A stretch of 64,000 nt of DNA from Tridacna crocea (lineage: Eukaryota > Mollusca > Bivalvia > Cardiida > Cardiidae), in NCBI GenBank assembly GCA_943736015.1, contig OX031059.1:20888501-20952500 (forward strand), in the 5' to 3' direction. This document shows positions 26,469 through 39,676 of this stretch, piece after piece (the stretch's first letter is position 1; each line of letters starts with the position of its first letter). The notes under the pieces are model-generated. The model saw only the letters and a program-made list of their open reading frames with translations. It searched no databases and was not told the origin of the DNA. Made by a program: the position numbers and the translations under genes.

Positions 26469-26619
26469 AGGAATGAAGAGAATTTTTTGTTTTCATGGAG
26501 GTATGAAAAAAAAAAACCTAATCACACTGTATTAAACTGCAAAGCGGTTTCATACAAAAGTGTGATTAGGGTTTTTTTTTCATACGTCCATGAAAACAAA
26601 AAAATTCTCTTCATTCCTT
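26469..26619. repeat. 151-bp foldback in ELAV intron 1
   Basis: aaggaatgaagagaatttt at the left is the complement of the right end; inner parts pair through cctaatcacac...gtgtgattagg, leaving a short loop around aaactgcaaagcggttt. Arms of more than 60 bp are nearly perfect. Confidence 0.85.
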
Positions 26620-27498
26620 GTAACAGACAACAAATATGCACTTGAAAAATACTAACTGCTTTTTTCATTGAAAATATAACATTGCGTATTTATCTAATGT
26701 CCATTTCATTCATAATTCTTAGCGCGGTAAAACTGCTGGTTCATGACTAACAATAACGTAATAATTCGTGACGTCATTAAAGTATTCAACATTTGCAGGT
26801 TCAGTAGATTTATTATTAGAAGTTCAATACGCTATCTAGAGCTAAGTTAAAAATAAGATTGTTAGAACCCAGCAAAGTGACAAAGAGTTTTCAGCTCTCT
26901 CGTTGAATTTACTGTTGGATATTTTTTTTCAGTACTAAGAGAAAATAAATTCAACTTGCAAGTTGAACTTCAGACTTGATAAAGATCAAAACTCAGAAAG
27001 AAAACCATTATGAAATCTCATATACATGTTTGTTTACACTACTGCAAAAGTAGTCCAGGCACTGCTGAAAAAATTTTTTCATGGAGCTATGAAAAAATTT
27101 TTGAAGCCAATCAAAACTCGCCATTGTTCATGAAAACAACTAATATTGAATTATTTCAATATAAATTCTGGATTGTAATGATGTTTTTCTGCTATATGTG
27201 TCAGTGAGTTGTAATCTGCTGGTAAATTCTAATAAATGAGGCATTTTCATGGGTGCTCTACGGCTCTTACTTTTCAAACTATTTTAACCCTATAGATACA
27301 AAACCATCCAATATTATAGGACCCAAAGACAGCTTTCAAAAAACACACTAGAAGATAAGAATACAATGCAGTTTGCCATTTGTGATCATTTGATCCACAT
27401 TCAGTTCTTATGCCTGCAATTGCTTTCAAAATGGACAAATCTAAAATTACAGTCTTCCAAATAATTCATAGACCAAGAGTTACAGTAACTTTTGATTA

Positions 27499-27867
<369 letters not shown>

Positions 27868-28360
27868 TCATCAAAGTTAATCCTTTATCAATGAAATTTC
27901 AAACTCATTGTTAGTATTGGGACTTGCAAGGCGACAATTGTTAATTACATGTAGAGTTTCAAAGAGTGGATTAGTCTGGACATGGAATTGTGGAAAAGGG
28001 TTGTTTGACAAGGGTTGTTTGCCAAACAATTTTGCATTTCAATGCCCCATGGCTTTATTGGTCACGTATGCTGAATATTTTGAGGTTCCTTTTTCTTCCA
28101 ACTGAAAGAGGCTGACAACCTGTACTGAGAGATAGGGGGTCAAAAATGACCTTCAAAGGTTTACATCTGGAGAAAAAACTGCAGAAGCATTACATGTAGA
28201 GCTTGAAATGACACATCACGCACCTGTAAAGGTAGAAATGGGTACATGTGTAAATGTATGTACAGTACCAATCAATTTAATTGTTGCCAGTTTCATTTAA
28301 AGACAAGATTTCGGTAGACACACTGTAAATTATGATGGTCACCTACTTCCTGTGACATTA

Positions 28361-28525
28361 CGGCCACGTAGGAAGCATTTCAAGATTGGGGGGGCTAACT
28401 TCGAAATACTGAGATTTTTTGCGTAGTAATTGCATTGCGCTAAAAACTCATATTTTAGTTACTATGATTTTCAAATTATTGGGGGGGCTGAGCCCCCCCT
28501 AGCCCCCCCTGTTCCTACGGGCCTG
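28361..28525. mobile_element. 165-bp MITE with ggggggg/cccccc stems
   Basis: Ends cggccacgtaggaa and ttcctacgggcctg are inverted repeats; inside, gattgggggggct is mirrored by agccccccc. Sits 0.5 kb upstream of the first visible ELAV exon. Confidence 0.7.
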
Positions 28526-28729
28526 CATTAAGTGTACTGACATCCATTAGAAACCCCTCATTTCCCCCGTCATGTAATGAATTTCAAATGCATGATTTTG
28601 TAATTTAGAAATGGACTTTGCAAATATTTCTACACATATTACATGAGACAAGCATTTAGCTAAACATTTCACAAATTTAAAGGGCCGTTATACTCATTTT
28701 CTGCCAGTTTTAACTCATTCTGTCTTTAT

Positions 28730-28956
28730 TTAAGCCATTACCACACAATCCCTACTTTTGATGCCCCTGAGAAAAAAGCCTTTAGAAAACATTGTGGGAA
28801 AAGGAGAAAATGCTGGTAACCAGCATTTTCTCCTTTACCCACAGTGTTTTCTACCCTTCCCAGAACAATTTCTTTTTTCCAGTCACCTTTATTTGTTCAT
28901 CTGCAAATGCTTTCAATTTAGACCAGTCTAAACTTTTCTCGTGTGGTAAAGAGTAA
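28730..28956 (+). mobile_element. Family A hairpin element, near complete
   Basis: TTAAGCCATTACCACACAAT start; stem arms differ (cattgtggg against cccacagtg), right end gtggtaaagagtaa. Confidence 0.92.
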
Positions 28957-29508
28957 TTCAAACTATAATCATTCTTATATCTTCATGCCAAATATTGCAC
29001 CTGATGGTATAAACAGACTCGTTGTTTCCATTTTTGTCATTGAAAATTTTTTATGTATCCATTATACACTAGGGTAGATTCGTATGATAATCATGCATTC
29101 TGTCATGTGACTATATTTGACCTTCTCCCTGCATTTAATGAGGTAAACAAAAGAAAATGGAGGCTTCTCGGTTTCAGCCTCAATTTTCAGACAAAGGTCG
29201 CTGCCTTTATGCAAATTACACTGTATCCGACTCTAGGTGGAAACCAACAATAAATTTCTGTGACACACTGCCATTGTTTACAGCTTCAATTCAGCCAGTT
29301 TTCTTCTGACCAATAATCAGTTTCTGATACAAATCTCAATGTTTCTTTTTTTTCAATTACACCATATATGTCAGTCATTTATCAATGTTTACATAAAAGA
29401 CTGACTTCTGTACCATTCTAAACTGTTTGAAATTTAACAGCGTTTTTTCTCACCCGTTGTACACCGGCATCTTGAACAGCCATTTCAACAAACTCACCAC
29501 CGAAATTC

Positions 29509-30345
29509 ATCAGTACTGTGTATGGCTTCCTTGACTTGCTATCAGTGCCTGCAGTCGCTTTCCCATGGACCAACATAGATTATACTGGAGAAAGTGTGGA
29601 ATACGAGCCCACTCTTCACGAAGAGCATTTTTCAGTTCTTTGACATTTTGCAGCTGTGGGTTACGTTGACGTAAAAGATGTCGTTGGATGTCCCACATGT
29701 GTTCAATCAAGTTACAATTGGGAGAGTCAGGAGGCCACGGCATGGCAATATTATTGGCCACGAGAAAATTTCTAGTAAATCTGGCAATGTTGGGGCGCAC
29801 AATGTCGTGTTGAAATCTAAGACTGACATTGCTGAAACGGAGAACAGCCACAGAAGGAAGAACTTGGTTTACATACCATCTGGCATTTAAATTACCATTA
29901 ATGACCAATAGGTCAGTTCTAAATATATGGTTTATTGATGCTCTAGAACACAACTCTGGGTGTACTATTCAATATGTCAATGGTAAACGTAGACTAGTTC
30001 AACGGCACAAGAGAGGTTATAATGGGATTCGTCACTGAAGACCACATCATGCCAAAGTCTTCCAATGTTGTTTTGAGCCCACTGCCGACATTCCCGGTTG
30101 TGGTGGTCAGTTAGCACATCACCATAGTATGGCCGCCTGCACAATATTTCATGCACCCCAAGACATCCTCTTACTGTATTCTGACTTACATATCTTCAGC
30201 GATTCCCTATAGCACTCAACGTTGTGGATTGTGCCGTGACAAAATGGTTTTGCAAATGACATTGACAGATAAAATTGTCTTGCCATACAAAGGTGACATG
30301 GAGCACCAGGTCGGGGGTCTATCAGACAAGTTCCCCGTTTCATTT
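29509..30345 (-). pseudogene. Tc1/mariner-type transposase relic
   Basis: Read on the minus strand, pieces of a Tc1-like DDE transposase appear in order but in different frames: an N-terminal linker (DPRPGAP near 30.3 kb), then the RRPYYGDVLTDHHNRECRQW region and VVFSDES with the first catalytic Asp (about 30.03-30.14 kb), VINGNLNARWYVNQVL, the second Asp in FQHDIVRP, PWPPDSPNCNLIEHMWD with the catalytic Glu about 34 residues later, and a SHTQY C-terminus. Stops and frameshifts divide the segments; the longest open piece is 147 codons (29510-29953). The usual DNARPH is changed to DIVRPN. Terminal repeats were not identified. A dead copy. Confidence 0.85.
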
Positions 30346-31659
30346 ACCTGTCAAACAAGACTCACTATCGCTGATCTTGCATTCTTAAAGAATCTTGCAT
30401 AGTAACTTTGAGAAAGACCACTTTCAAGCATGCAAAAAATGTGTGCTGTTTATTCATTGTTTTGTCCTGACATTTTCTAAATTGACTTTTTCAAAATATT
30501 GCTTGGACTACTTAATCGTAAATCTATTACTATTTACATATGAATAATTTTGACCGACATAACAACGGGAAAACGCACGGGGGCATGGGGGCTAAACTGT
30601 ACCATGAGTCATAGTTGAAGCAAACATGATAGACTGGCACAAAATTTTATGCTTCAGTAGATTAGAGAGGTGATGGTAGGCAAAAAGTGACATATATTCT
30701 AGGTATGTACAAAGCTATCACACTTTTTCGATGAGGTGTTTGTTATGGACATCAGTATAAAATGTAAAGGTCAAAATATTCAGAATGAGTCACATTCAAA
30801 TTTGCTCACATAATTCTTAGTATCATCATAATAACAGTAGTATAATATATAGTCAATCAATTCATATTAGGAACAAATTTTGTTTCAGCTATTTATCTAA
30901 ACATCAGGTTACTCATGGTGTTGAGAGAATGCATTAACTTCCATGAATAGAATACTCCTGTACTAAGTTCGAAAAAATAAATCAAATTTGCAGCACCTTT
31001 GGAGGTCATGCAAAAAAAATCTACTCCATTTATACTCCATAAGGAAAGAGTATCATGTAACCATATCACAACTGTACATCTGTAAGCAAATTTATATTTT
31101 TATAAAAATTCTGTGGAAAACATGCAGAAGATGTTTTTGACAGTGAGCAATATGTCAAATTAGTGCTCCACTTCTTTTTAACAAGGAGTCTATCCCTTGC
31201 CAAGTATGGTTCCTGCGGAAGGAAGACCTTGTAATCGAGGCTTCATTTGTTTGGGCCCAAGGCTCCACACTAGGTCAAGCTCTTCTTTAGGAATAATGAT
31301 AGTGATTGCCACAAAAGCCATTCTTTGTTTACCACTAAATAATGTTTTGCCAGTGTTTGTATGGAAAAGGCAACTGTTGGTGATTTAAATGGACTGTTGG
31401 GTAAAGTACTGCTAAGGGCAAACTCAAAAATTGCCCTGAATGCAATGATATGACTGAAATAGAGAAGAAAATGGCATCAAACACCAAATAAGTACACAAA
31501 CAACTATTTCCATACCCCTTCCCTACCTACGGCGTACACTTCACTCATCCCAATTTCTACAATATCCCTTTAACTATGTATGTTACAAACTTTTTTAATG
31601 AACAGATTTTTTTCAAAACTTTGCATTACAAAGCCAATCATATCCCTGGTGGATTACAA

Positions 31660-32115
31660 TAGAAAAACATGCGAGTCACCATGCTCATTTCTAAGAAATT
31701 TGTCTATAAAAAAAGGTATTTACAGTTTCAACATTAACCTTACACTGGATTTAAAGCGCCCTTCTTTATTAGTCAGTTTATCATGAAAACTAAAGGAAAA
31801 ATATACAAATATACATTACTTCAGTGAAAATTCATATATTTCTGCACAAAAATTACATTAAAGCCTGGTTTTGACCATGGCAAATTTACAAAGCATGCAA
31901 GTTAGCGTGCTCATTTCAGAGAAATTTGTCTATAAAAAAGGTATATTATACAGTTTCAAAATTAAGCTTATACTGGATTTAAACCACCTTTCTTTAACAG
32001 TCAGTTTATCAAGAACACTACAGGAAAAATATACAAATATACATCACTTTAATGAAAATTCATATATTTTTGCACAAAAATTACCTAAAAGCCTGGTTTT
32101 GACAATTGGCAAATT
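31660..32115 (+). repeat. Two tandem ~226-bp units
   Basis: aaatttgtctataaaaaa...ggaaaaatatacaaatatac...gcacaaaaattac...aagcctggttttgac occurs at 31.69 and again 226 bp later with about 10-15 percent differences; the start of a third unit follows (ggcaaattta). Confidence 0.8.
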
Positions 32116-32347
32116 TATTAATATGGGTTCTATATTATGGATCATTGAACTGACTGAATTAAGTGTTGATCTTAATTACGTACTTTCTAATGGACTAATT
32201 TTTCTTAAAATTTCCAGTTAGAATTTATGATTTTAAACAATAAAGAAAAATAAAATGGCACCTATCCATGCTTGATTTGTCAGAATACAAACCTAAAGGT
32301 TCCTACTGAAGTTATTTTTTTGAGCAAAAAAAAAGAATAAAAGCTCA

Positions 32348-32420
32348 GCAGACATAGTTGAAAATGGAGAAATTGCTCAATACGAGTGATTTCGCCTTTT
32401 CCAACAATAGTTTTCAATGT
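32348..32420. mobile_element. Family A-like hairpin fragment
   Basis: ggagaaattgctcaatacga gtgatttcgcc: resembles the altered stem of the copy at 7.35 kb. Confidence 0.45.
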
Positions 32421-32747
32421 GGAAAAAGCCCTGCTTCCTCAGCTTTAAGTTTCCTTTGTCCTTTTGATTGGTTTGTAATGCTGTGTCAGCAGCATTTTAA
32501 TTCTTTTGCGGTGATAGTTCAAAGATCCATTTTTTCTCTTCACCAATACTACCAAAAGCAAGTTCTACTTGTTTCAGTGCACTAATGGCGTTACAAAAAA
32601 TACATAAGTGCACTTTTGATTCAGTATCAAGGACAAAAATGCATACACAGTAGGATGCAGAAAAAAATTAAATTTTGTCAGATATATATGTGCATCGTTA
32701 AAACGAGCAAACCTTTAAGTAACCATTTGCCATTATAATCCCATCTT

Positions 32748-33263
32748 TTAAAAGTGAGTATTTAGATTTTTCACATCTCACCAAATACATATATATAAAT
32801 CACTGAAATTTAGATGAAAAAATAAAACTAATCATCAATAACTAAGAATCATATAATTACAAAAAAAAAAATTGATGGTATTCCCTTAAAAGGCTACGTA
32901 GGCTCTTTTTAGATTTGTGCCAAAAATCAAAAAAGCCTTGTGGGAATTTCAAGCGACTGGCACGTGACTAACCACAATTAAATTCCATAACACAACAAGC
33001 ATGTTATTATTTTCCATAACGTCTCCTTTGGACGCTGTTTGAAGCATCCTCTGTGCATCAAGTTACTCTTGTAAAGATAGACTGTGTTTCCTGTCGGTGT
33101 TGACCTGGGCCATAGTTATTCCCCAATATTTCTCTTGTCGTCGGATGGTTTTCGACTACTGGGGTTTTATGAATGAAAATTAAAAGGTTTTGGGAGTACA
33201 AGGATGATTTTTTTGTGTGTTTCTGTAAAATTTTTGTCCCAAAATCTGAAGGGCCACCTTTAA
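32748..33263 (-). mobile_element. TTAA-bounded family B, complete, inverted
   Basis: Ends in ggccacctttaa and starts ttaaaagtgagta; the inside matches the copies at 39.9 and 49.2 kb. The open frames on the minus strand near 33.1-33.4 kb come from it. Confidence 0.85.
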
Positions 33264-33420
33264 AATGCCTGGTGAAAAAAAGACCAGGGTATTCCCTGGA
33301 CTGATTGGATTGGGGGAGCATTTGACTCCCTTCAATTGAACGAAGGCACACATACACATTTTGTGGGTCATTTAGAAAACTTTGGGGTCAAAATTCAAAG
33401 AAACAGGTTGTCAGAGAAAA

Positions 33421-33573
33421 CCTTGAAAGATATTTAAAAACAATGTGGTAAAAGGAGAAAATGCTCTACCCTTTTTCAGACAAACCACATCATTCCAGCT
33501 ACAATTAATTTGTTGTTGGCAAGAGCTTTAAATTTGTGTAAGTCTAAAATTTTGCTGCTTCATAATGAGTTTA
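33421..33573 (+). mobile_element. Family A remnant, stem arm deleted
   Basis: aacaatgtggtaaaaggaga aaatgct then directly ctaccctttttcagac. Confidence 0.65.
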
Positions 33574-34217
33574 GTTCTAGGATAGGAACAAACTGAAAGG
33601 TAGCTTTCTGCAGAACCATTAATTGATTCCTGAAAGTCAAAACAATTAGCTGAAACTCTGACCTGCAATATGAATGTGTAGACATGGCAGAGTTATGAAA
33701 CATCTGTCAGAGTTGTTCTATGATCTAGAGAACTGATAAGCCTCCTGTAGGCTGTACATAGTATCTGTTTACACACTCTATCATCAGTAGAGCATTAATC
33801 TCCTACAGATATATTCCATGTAGTTGTAAAAGCAGCGATCAACATCACTAACATTAGTAATCAACATGGATTATTGCTAGACCTATAGATCTCATCCATT
33901 TGCCTGTCATGTTTTCCTGTCAAACAAATACATTCACTGAAAAGCAGAGCTCTTTTGCTCTTAATCATTAACTTGAACCATGTTGAATAAAACTTAAGTT
34001 GTGGATAAAGCTAAGCACATTTTGTTTTAAAAGGCAATGAAGATCACAATCAAACTGCTTTTTGACAAAAGTAATTGATCAAGATTAGAGTTCACAGGAT
34101 GTGGACTGATATTGCCTCCACACTGTCCACCAATTATGAAATATTCTGGCAAAGACATTCTTGAAAGTGCAATGTATTGGTCTGTATTCTTAATGGGGAA
34201 AATCCTTTACATTATAC

Positions 34218-34446
34218 TTAACCTTTTACCAAACAATCCTTAGTTTTTACGACCCTGAGATAGAACCCTTTTGAAAACATTGTGGGAAAAGGAGAAAATG
34301 CTGGTAACCAGCATTTTCTCCTTTTCCCACAATGTTTTCTACCCTGCTGGAAACAAATTTCAATTTTTGACTAACATTCATTTTGTTGCCTGCAAGTGTT
34401 TTCAATTTGGACCTGCATAACATTTTGTCATTTGGTAAGGGGTTAA
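34218..34446 (+). mobile_element. Family A hairpin element, complete (CTTTTACCAAACAATCC type)
   Basis: 229 bp with TTAA both sides; perfect palindrome aacattgtgggaaaaggaga ... cctttt cccacaatgttt. Confidence 0.95.
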
Positions 34447-34696
34447 AGAAATAATCTCAATAATGAATATAGACCTAGACTAACATGTACTATTCTAAAA
34501 ATATCTGAATGGTATTAATGATAATTCTTAACTCAGCAGACATGTGTACCATACATAGGGTTTTTCACTATCAAGCTCTGAAGTTTTATCCCTGCATAAC
34601 CTGAGAAAGGTCCCAAATCAAAATTCAAGTTGGCTTCTGTAAAGCCTTTATCACTCACTATACATGGTTCTGTATATTCTTCTGGGATTTTGTTTA

Positions 34697-34880
34697 GTTA
34701 TACCCCGCAAAACAAAAGTGTTTCTGGGGATATACTGGAATCAGTCTGTCTGTCTGTGTGTCCATTCATGTGTCTGTCCCAGTGTCCATCTGTGTACAAA
34801 ATACTGGTAATTGCCTGTTTCTGTCAAAGGGCTGGAGTGGGTATCAAGTCACATTCATTGACAACTCTAGTTTAATTTTG
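34697..34880 (+). repeat. Repeat with GTCTGTCTGT-type tract, copy 2
   Basis: ttataccccgcaaaacaaaa ... tcagtctgtctgtctgtgtg ... ttgcctgtttctgtcaaagg, inverted relative to the copy at 6.95-7.14 kb. The 240-codon frame at 34758-35480 starts in it and runs on through hairpin elements. Confidence 0.65.
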
Positions 34881-34997
34881 AATGATAATCAATTTGGATA
34901 TGTCAATCTTGGCATTGGTAACATTATTTCAGTACTTTTTCAAATTTTCTGTTTTATCTCCCCTAATCCCTATCAAACAATGCTCTGTTTTATCAAC

Positions 34998-35285
34998 CTA
35001 GGGGAAAGAAGTAATAGAAAACATTGTGGGAAAAATAGAAAACTTCTGACCAGAAGTGGATTAACTCTTCATCAAAAAGTCTTGTTGTTAATGACCATGG
35101 GGAAGAAGCGTTTTAAAACTTTGTTAGAAAAGGAGAGAGAAAAGGCTGATGACCATGATTTTCCCCTTTTTCCACTCTTTTCTTATCCTGTCAATTACAA
35201 ATCATACTATTTCAGCAAAATTATAATGTGTTGCCTGCATGTGCTTTCAATTAGGACCAGTCTCAAATTTTGTTGTTTGGTAGAA
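34998..35285 (+). mobile_element. Two overlapping family A remnants
   Basis: A left fragment (aacattgtgggaaaaatag) followed by a second, diverged copy from 35061 (taactcttcatcaaaaagtc) ending gttgtttggtag. Confidence 0.6.
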
Positions 35286-35724
35286 AATACATGTACCGGT
35301 AATCTTATGTGTGAGAAATATTCAGACTTCAGTATTAGAAAGCATACAGAGACCGAGTGCTTATCAACATTTTTATCAAAGTTTAACCAAATACCCCAAG
35401 ATATCCTAGATAAAGGCTTCCCCACAGAATTTTTTAGGCATTCAAATGTCTGTGAGGAATACAAACTGCTTCTTTTGTGAAATATATTTCTATAAGATGC
35501 TTCTTCAAGCCGTTGCACCACCATTTACATAAATTTACACCTGTATTTATTTTGCTGTGTGCAATTTACCTATACACATGCAAGTAAAAGTATAATCACC
35601 CTGCTCTCACTTGCAAATAGAATTTATTCAAGAATTTAGGCTTTTAACACTCTACCAAATAATATGTTAAAATTGTAATCATTTACGAAAGAAAACTTAG
35701 GTGTTGGTCAAGTAATGGTACAGT

Positions 35725-35953
35725 TTAACCCATTACCACTCAATCCCTACTTTTGACGCCCCTGAGAAAGAAGCCTTTTGAAAACACTGTGGGAAAAGGA
35801 GAAAATGCTGGTAACCAGCATTTTCTCCTTTTCCCCCTGTGTTTTCTACCCTTTCCAGAACAAATTTCAATTTTTCAGTCACCTTTATTTTGTCGTCTGC
35901 AAATGCTTTCAATTTGGACCAGTCCAAAATTTTCGCGTGTGTTAATGAGTTAA
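35725..35953 (+). mobile_element. Family A hairpin element, complete
   Basis: 229 bp; TTAACCCATTACCACTCAAT ... gtgtgttaatgagttaa; right stem arm ccccctgtgtttt. Confidence 0.95.
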
Positions 35954-36326
35954 TTAACCTGTATTGTAAGCTTCTTTTCTGTAGTTTGCCTGCTTTTAGA
36001 CTTTTTCTATGCTGCCACTTCTTAGTGGAAAAACTTTTACAAAGTCCAGAACTATATATTCTTCAGAATACTAATATGCAAAGGAGATGATTATTTTTAT
36101 TCTTTTTTTATCCTCAAACTTATTCTATGTAAAAGAGAGAGGTGTCAGATTCCGTTCACTTTTGTCCAGCTGTCACCAAATCTACATGATCAGAATCAAT
36201 ATAATATAAGCAGATGAGGAACTTTCTAATTTTAACTTTGCCATAGGTTATAATGATTCAAATGTCCGATTCCCTCTCCTGATTCTTTTGGTCTTTTTTA
36301 TCTGTTTTAGTCCTTACTGTGGTAAT

Positions 36327-36585
36327 CCATCCTTGGATACCCCGGGGTCTCCCTATTTGCTACGCTACATCGACCCTGGGACAATTGACTAATAAAAGTT
36401 TGAATCAGCCGCCGAAAATCGATACGAAACGTCATAGCGTACATCAACTCGCCCATCACAAAATGATGATGGAACCAATGAAAAGCCAGCATTCGGCCAG
36501 CGGTTAAGCGAGGGAAATTCAATTAATTGTCTCAGGGGTCGATGTAGCGTAGCAAATAGGGAGATCCCAGGGTATCTGAGGATGG
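36327..36585. mobile_element. 259-bp MITE with ~55-bp inverted ends
   Basis: The block ctccctatttgctacgctac atcgaccc at the left recurs inverted at the right (gtagcgtagcaaatagggag); the match extends outward to CCATCCT/AGGATGG. The middle has no coding capacity. Confidence 0.85.
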
Positions 36586-36640
36586 TGGTAACCAGGATTT
36601 ACTTTTTTTCCCATATCATTTTCAACAAAATCACATTATT

Positions 36641-36870
36641 TTAACTCTTCACCAGACGACAAAGTTTTAGCCCTGTCCAAATTGAAACTATTTCCATAGA
36701 CAACAATTTCAATGTGGCTCAAATGGTGCTATTGTTTACCAACATGGTAGAAAATATTGTTGAAACAGGAAAAAATGCTGGTTACCTGCATTTTCTCCTT
36801 TTCCTACAATGTTTTCAAAATGCCTCTTTCTCAGGGTTGTCAAAAGTTGTCATTGTGTGGTAAAGGGTTC
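36641..36870 (-). mobile_element. Family A hairpin element, near complete
   Basis: TTAACTCTTCACCAGACGAC ... gtgtggtaaagggttc. Confidence 0.88.
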
Positions 36871-36964
36871 ACTCTATCAAACAAAGTTTTAGAATGATCC
36901 ATGGATATCAAATACCGGGTATATCTACATACAACCTATTGCATCTGGTAAAAATTATGGAATT

Positions 36965-37100
36965 TATCCTTGAAAAGGTAGGTAACATTGTGGGAAAATG
37001 AAAGAATACTGGTTACCAGCATTTTCTTCATTCCAACTTTATTTCAGAAAGCATTATCATTCATGGTTGTTAAACTCGGTATTGTGTAGTAAAAGGTTAA
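36965..37100 (-). mobile_element. Family A remnant
   Basis: aacattgtgggaaaatgaaa gaatactggttaccagcatt; ends tagtaaaaggttaa. Confidence 0.7.
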
Positions 37101-37204
37101 ATTGCTATTGGCTTATTATTTTCAATATACAGGAAAACAAAAATTGGTAATTAAGGGAAAAAAAAATGTGACATTCAACCATTTAACGAAGTGATTGTAT
37201 TTCT

Positions 37205-37400
37205 CAGATGTCAAAATTTACGACTGCTGATATGAAAGCACTTTCAGGCGACTCTCTTTTGCTGTAACAATGGAGTTTGCCTTAAAAAGTTAAAAAACAT
37301 TGTTGAAAAAAGATTAGATGCTAGCTACCAGCATTCAGAAACATCATGGGAGTAGAAGAAAATGTTCTTCTCCCATGTTTTTAAAGGCCTCAAAAGGTGT
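37205..37400 (-). mobile_element. Family A remnant, rearranged
   Basis: atgctagctaccagcattc followed by a second small hairpin (catgggagtagaagaaaatg ttcttctcccatg). Confidence 0.5.
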
Positions 37401-37419
37401 TTGGTCAGAATCCCGTAAC

Positions 37420-37633
37420 TCTTTACAGCGCAGACCAGAGTTTTGAACATTTCTAGATAAGAAAGCATTTTGAAAACATTATTGGAAAAAAGAGAAAATG
37501 CTGGTAACCAGCGTTTTCTCTTTTTTCTCACCATGTTTTCAACACTCTCAAAAGACTTCAGTTCATTTTTACTACTTCCAAATTTGTCATCTGCAATGAA
37601 GGCTAAAATTTTATCCTGTGATGAAGAGTTTAC
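37420..37633 (+). mobile_element. Family A hairpin element, diverged
   Basis: aacattattggaaaaaagag aaaatgctggtaaccagcgt; abuts the next copy. Confidence 0.75.
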
Positions 37634-37819
37634 CCTTTACTACATACCGGTAATACAGAGTTTTAAGGACTCTAAGAAAGAAAGCTTTCGAAAACCCACA
37701 TTGTTTTCAACCCTGTCAAAAACAAATTTTACCACTTTTGCCAACATTCAGTTTGTCGTCTGTGAATTCTTTCATTTTGAACAAGTTCAAATTTTATTTT
37801 TATCATCTGGTAAAGAACC
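37630..37819 (+). mobile_element. Family A element, palindrome mostly deleted
   Basis: accctttactacataccggt ... gctttcgaaaacccacattg ttttcaacc: the left arm and centre are gone. Confidence 0.7.
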
Positions 37820-38008
37820 AAATACATTCAACTTTTCAGCAAATTTGAGGTCATAAATATCTCGGATTGCCTTCTACAAACTGAAGGTTGCACATTACAA
37901 CAAAACTTTGTTCCCCATCTTTTATAATTATCTAAAGCAACAGCTTGAGAAGGTCTTATACATGGACAGGCCTGAATCACTAACCAACACAATGCTTTTA
38001 TTGGAAAT

Positions 38009-38237
38009 AAACCCTTTACCAAACAATCTTAAATTTTAATGGCCCTGAAGAAGATGGTATTGAGACAGATTGTGGGGGAAAAGGAGAAAATACTGGTAGC
38101 CTGTATTTTCTCCTTTTTCCCCCATTATTATCTATCCTATCCAAAATAATTCTTATCATTTGAGTCACATTTACTTCTCATCTATAAAATGCTTTCGATT
38201 CTAGCGAGTCTAAAATTTTGCCATCTGGTATAGAAGT
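38009..38237 (+). mobile_element. Family A hairpin element, diverged
   Basis: Full length, aaccctttaccaaacaatct at the left; stem arms both extended by extra G/C (gtgggggaaaagg, cctttttccccca). Confidence 0.85.
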
Positions 38238-39101
38238 AACAGCAACAGATGTTAGGTTGAAAAAGACTGCTCTAGTATTAATTAAAAATTCAATGACAAC
38301 AAAGCAATAGGTCTGGTGACTTTTTGGTATTTATTGGTTATCAGGTATTTCAGAAAATGATCAATAATGACTGTGTTCAAACACAGCTGCAGCAAACTTT
38401 CAGCCTACATTATGATAAAATTAGCAATATCAATAGTTTCCCTTAATGTAAAAAAGTCAATTATACTAAATCTAAAATTCAAATCTAGCATTTAGGGCAC
38501 CAGTAATAGCTAATATTTTAGTCCTTTGAAAGTGGCTCAAAACAGAATTTTGAAAAAAAAAAGTTAAAAAATCACTGTTACCAGTATTTTCTCCTTTTTT
38601 TTTTTATGTTTCAAGGGGCCTTTTAAAAGAGGCATCCAACAAAATTACGGTACATATAGCAGGTTTTTAGAAAATCTTAAAAATCGACACTAAAATATAG
38701 ATAGAAATACATAACAGAAAATACAAGGAATGGCTCAGGTTGGGGTATTTATTCCATAGAATTTCCAGTTCTGAAAATAACAGACTTGCCACTATCGTGT
38801 AACAACTAATAACAGCTAAAATTTATAGATCTGCTTTGAATATACAAAGATATATAACAGTTGCTCAGACAGCTCAGCAAGTAGAGCTGCCAGTTTATAC
38901 TTTTTAAGGTTGTCTTTTTTAAGTCCTGCCGAGACGAATTTTATTTGAAGTACTGTTTGTTTTGTTTTGATTTCCTCAGATAAACAGTCAAGTCCTGATG
39001 ATTTTTCCTTACAAAACATCAAGTCCCTCCCCTTACACATCAACAGTAACATCAAATTTGGATCAAACTGTATTTATATGCGCTATTTTATGGACTGTTA
39101 A

Positions 39102-39330
39102 TTTACCCATTAACACACAATCCCTACTTTTGACGACCCTAAGAAAGAAGCCTTCAGAACACATTGTGGGATAAGGAGAAAATGCTGGTAACCGGCATTT
39201 TCTCCTTTTCCCACAATGTTTTCTACTCTTTACAAAACAAATTTCAAATTCTCAGTCACTTTTATGTTGTCGTCTGCAAATGCTTTCGATTTGGACACGC
39301 CTAAAATATTGTTGTTTGGAAGTGAGTTAA
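39102..39330 (+). mobile_element. Family A hairpin element, near complete
   Basis: tttacccattaacacacaat; centre ctggtaaccggc; right end gaagtgagttaa. Confidence 0.9.
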
Positions 39331-39376
39331 GAGTTTACTCCCTCCAGGATAATGTTCAAGTACATACTAAGACTGC

Positions 39377-39605
39377 TTAACCCATTACCACACAATCCCT
39401 ACTTTTGACGCCCCTCAGGCCTGAGAAAGAAGCCTTTTGAAAACACTGAAGGAAAAGGAGAAAATGCTGGTAACCAGCATTTTCTCCTTTTCCCACAGTG
39501 TTTTCTACCCTTCCCAGAACAAATTTCAATTTTTCAGTCACCTTTATTTTGCAAATGCTTTCAATTTTAACCAGTCTTAAATATTGTCGTTTGGTAATGG
39601 GTTAA
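39377..39605 (+). mobile_element. Family A hairpin element, complete
   Basis: TTAACCCATTACCACACAAT ... tttggtaatgggttaa; carries a small duplication (cctcaggcctgag) and lacks tgtcgtct before gcaaatgc. Confidence 0.95.
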
Positions 39606-39676
39606 GTTAAGACCAGACAATACCTAATATGTAAGAAGCAGTGTAATGATTGATCAATGGCATCCTAGAATATCAC

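Noticed and set aside
34758-35480. 240-codon open frame, the longest in the window
   Set aside because: It starts in a GTCTGTCTGT-type repeat and runs through two family A hairpin remnants; no protein domain is recognisable and an inverted copy of its first part exists at 6.95 kb.
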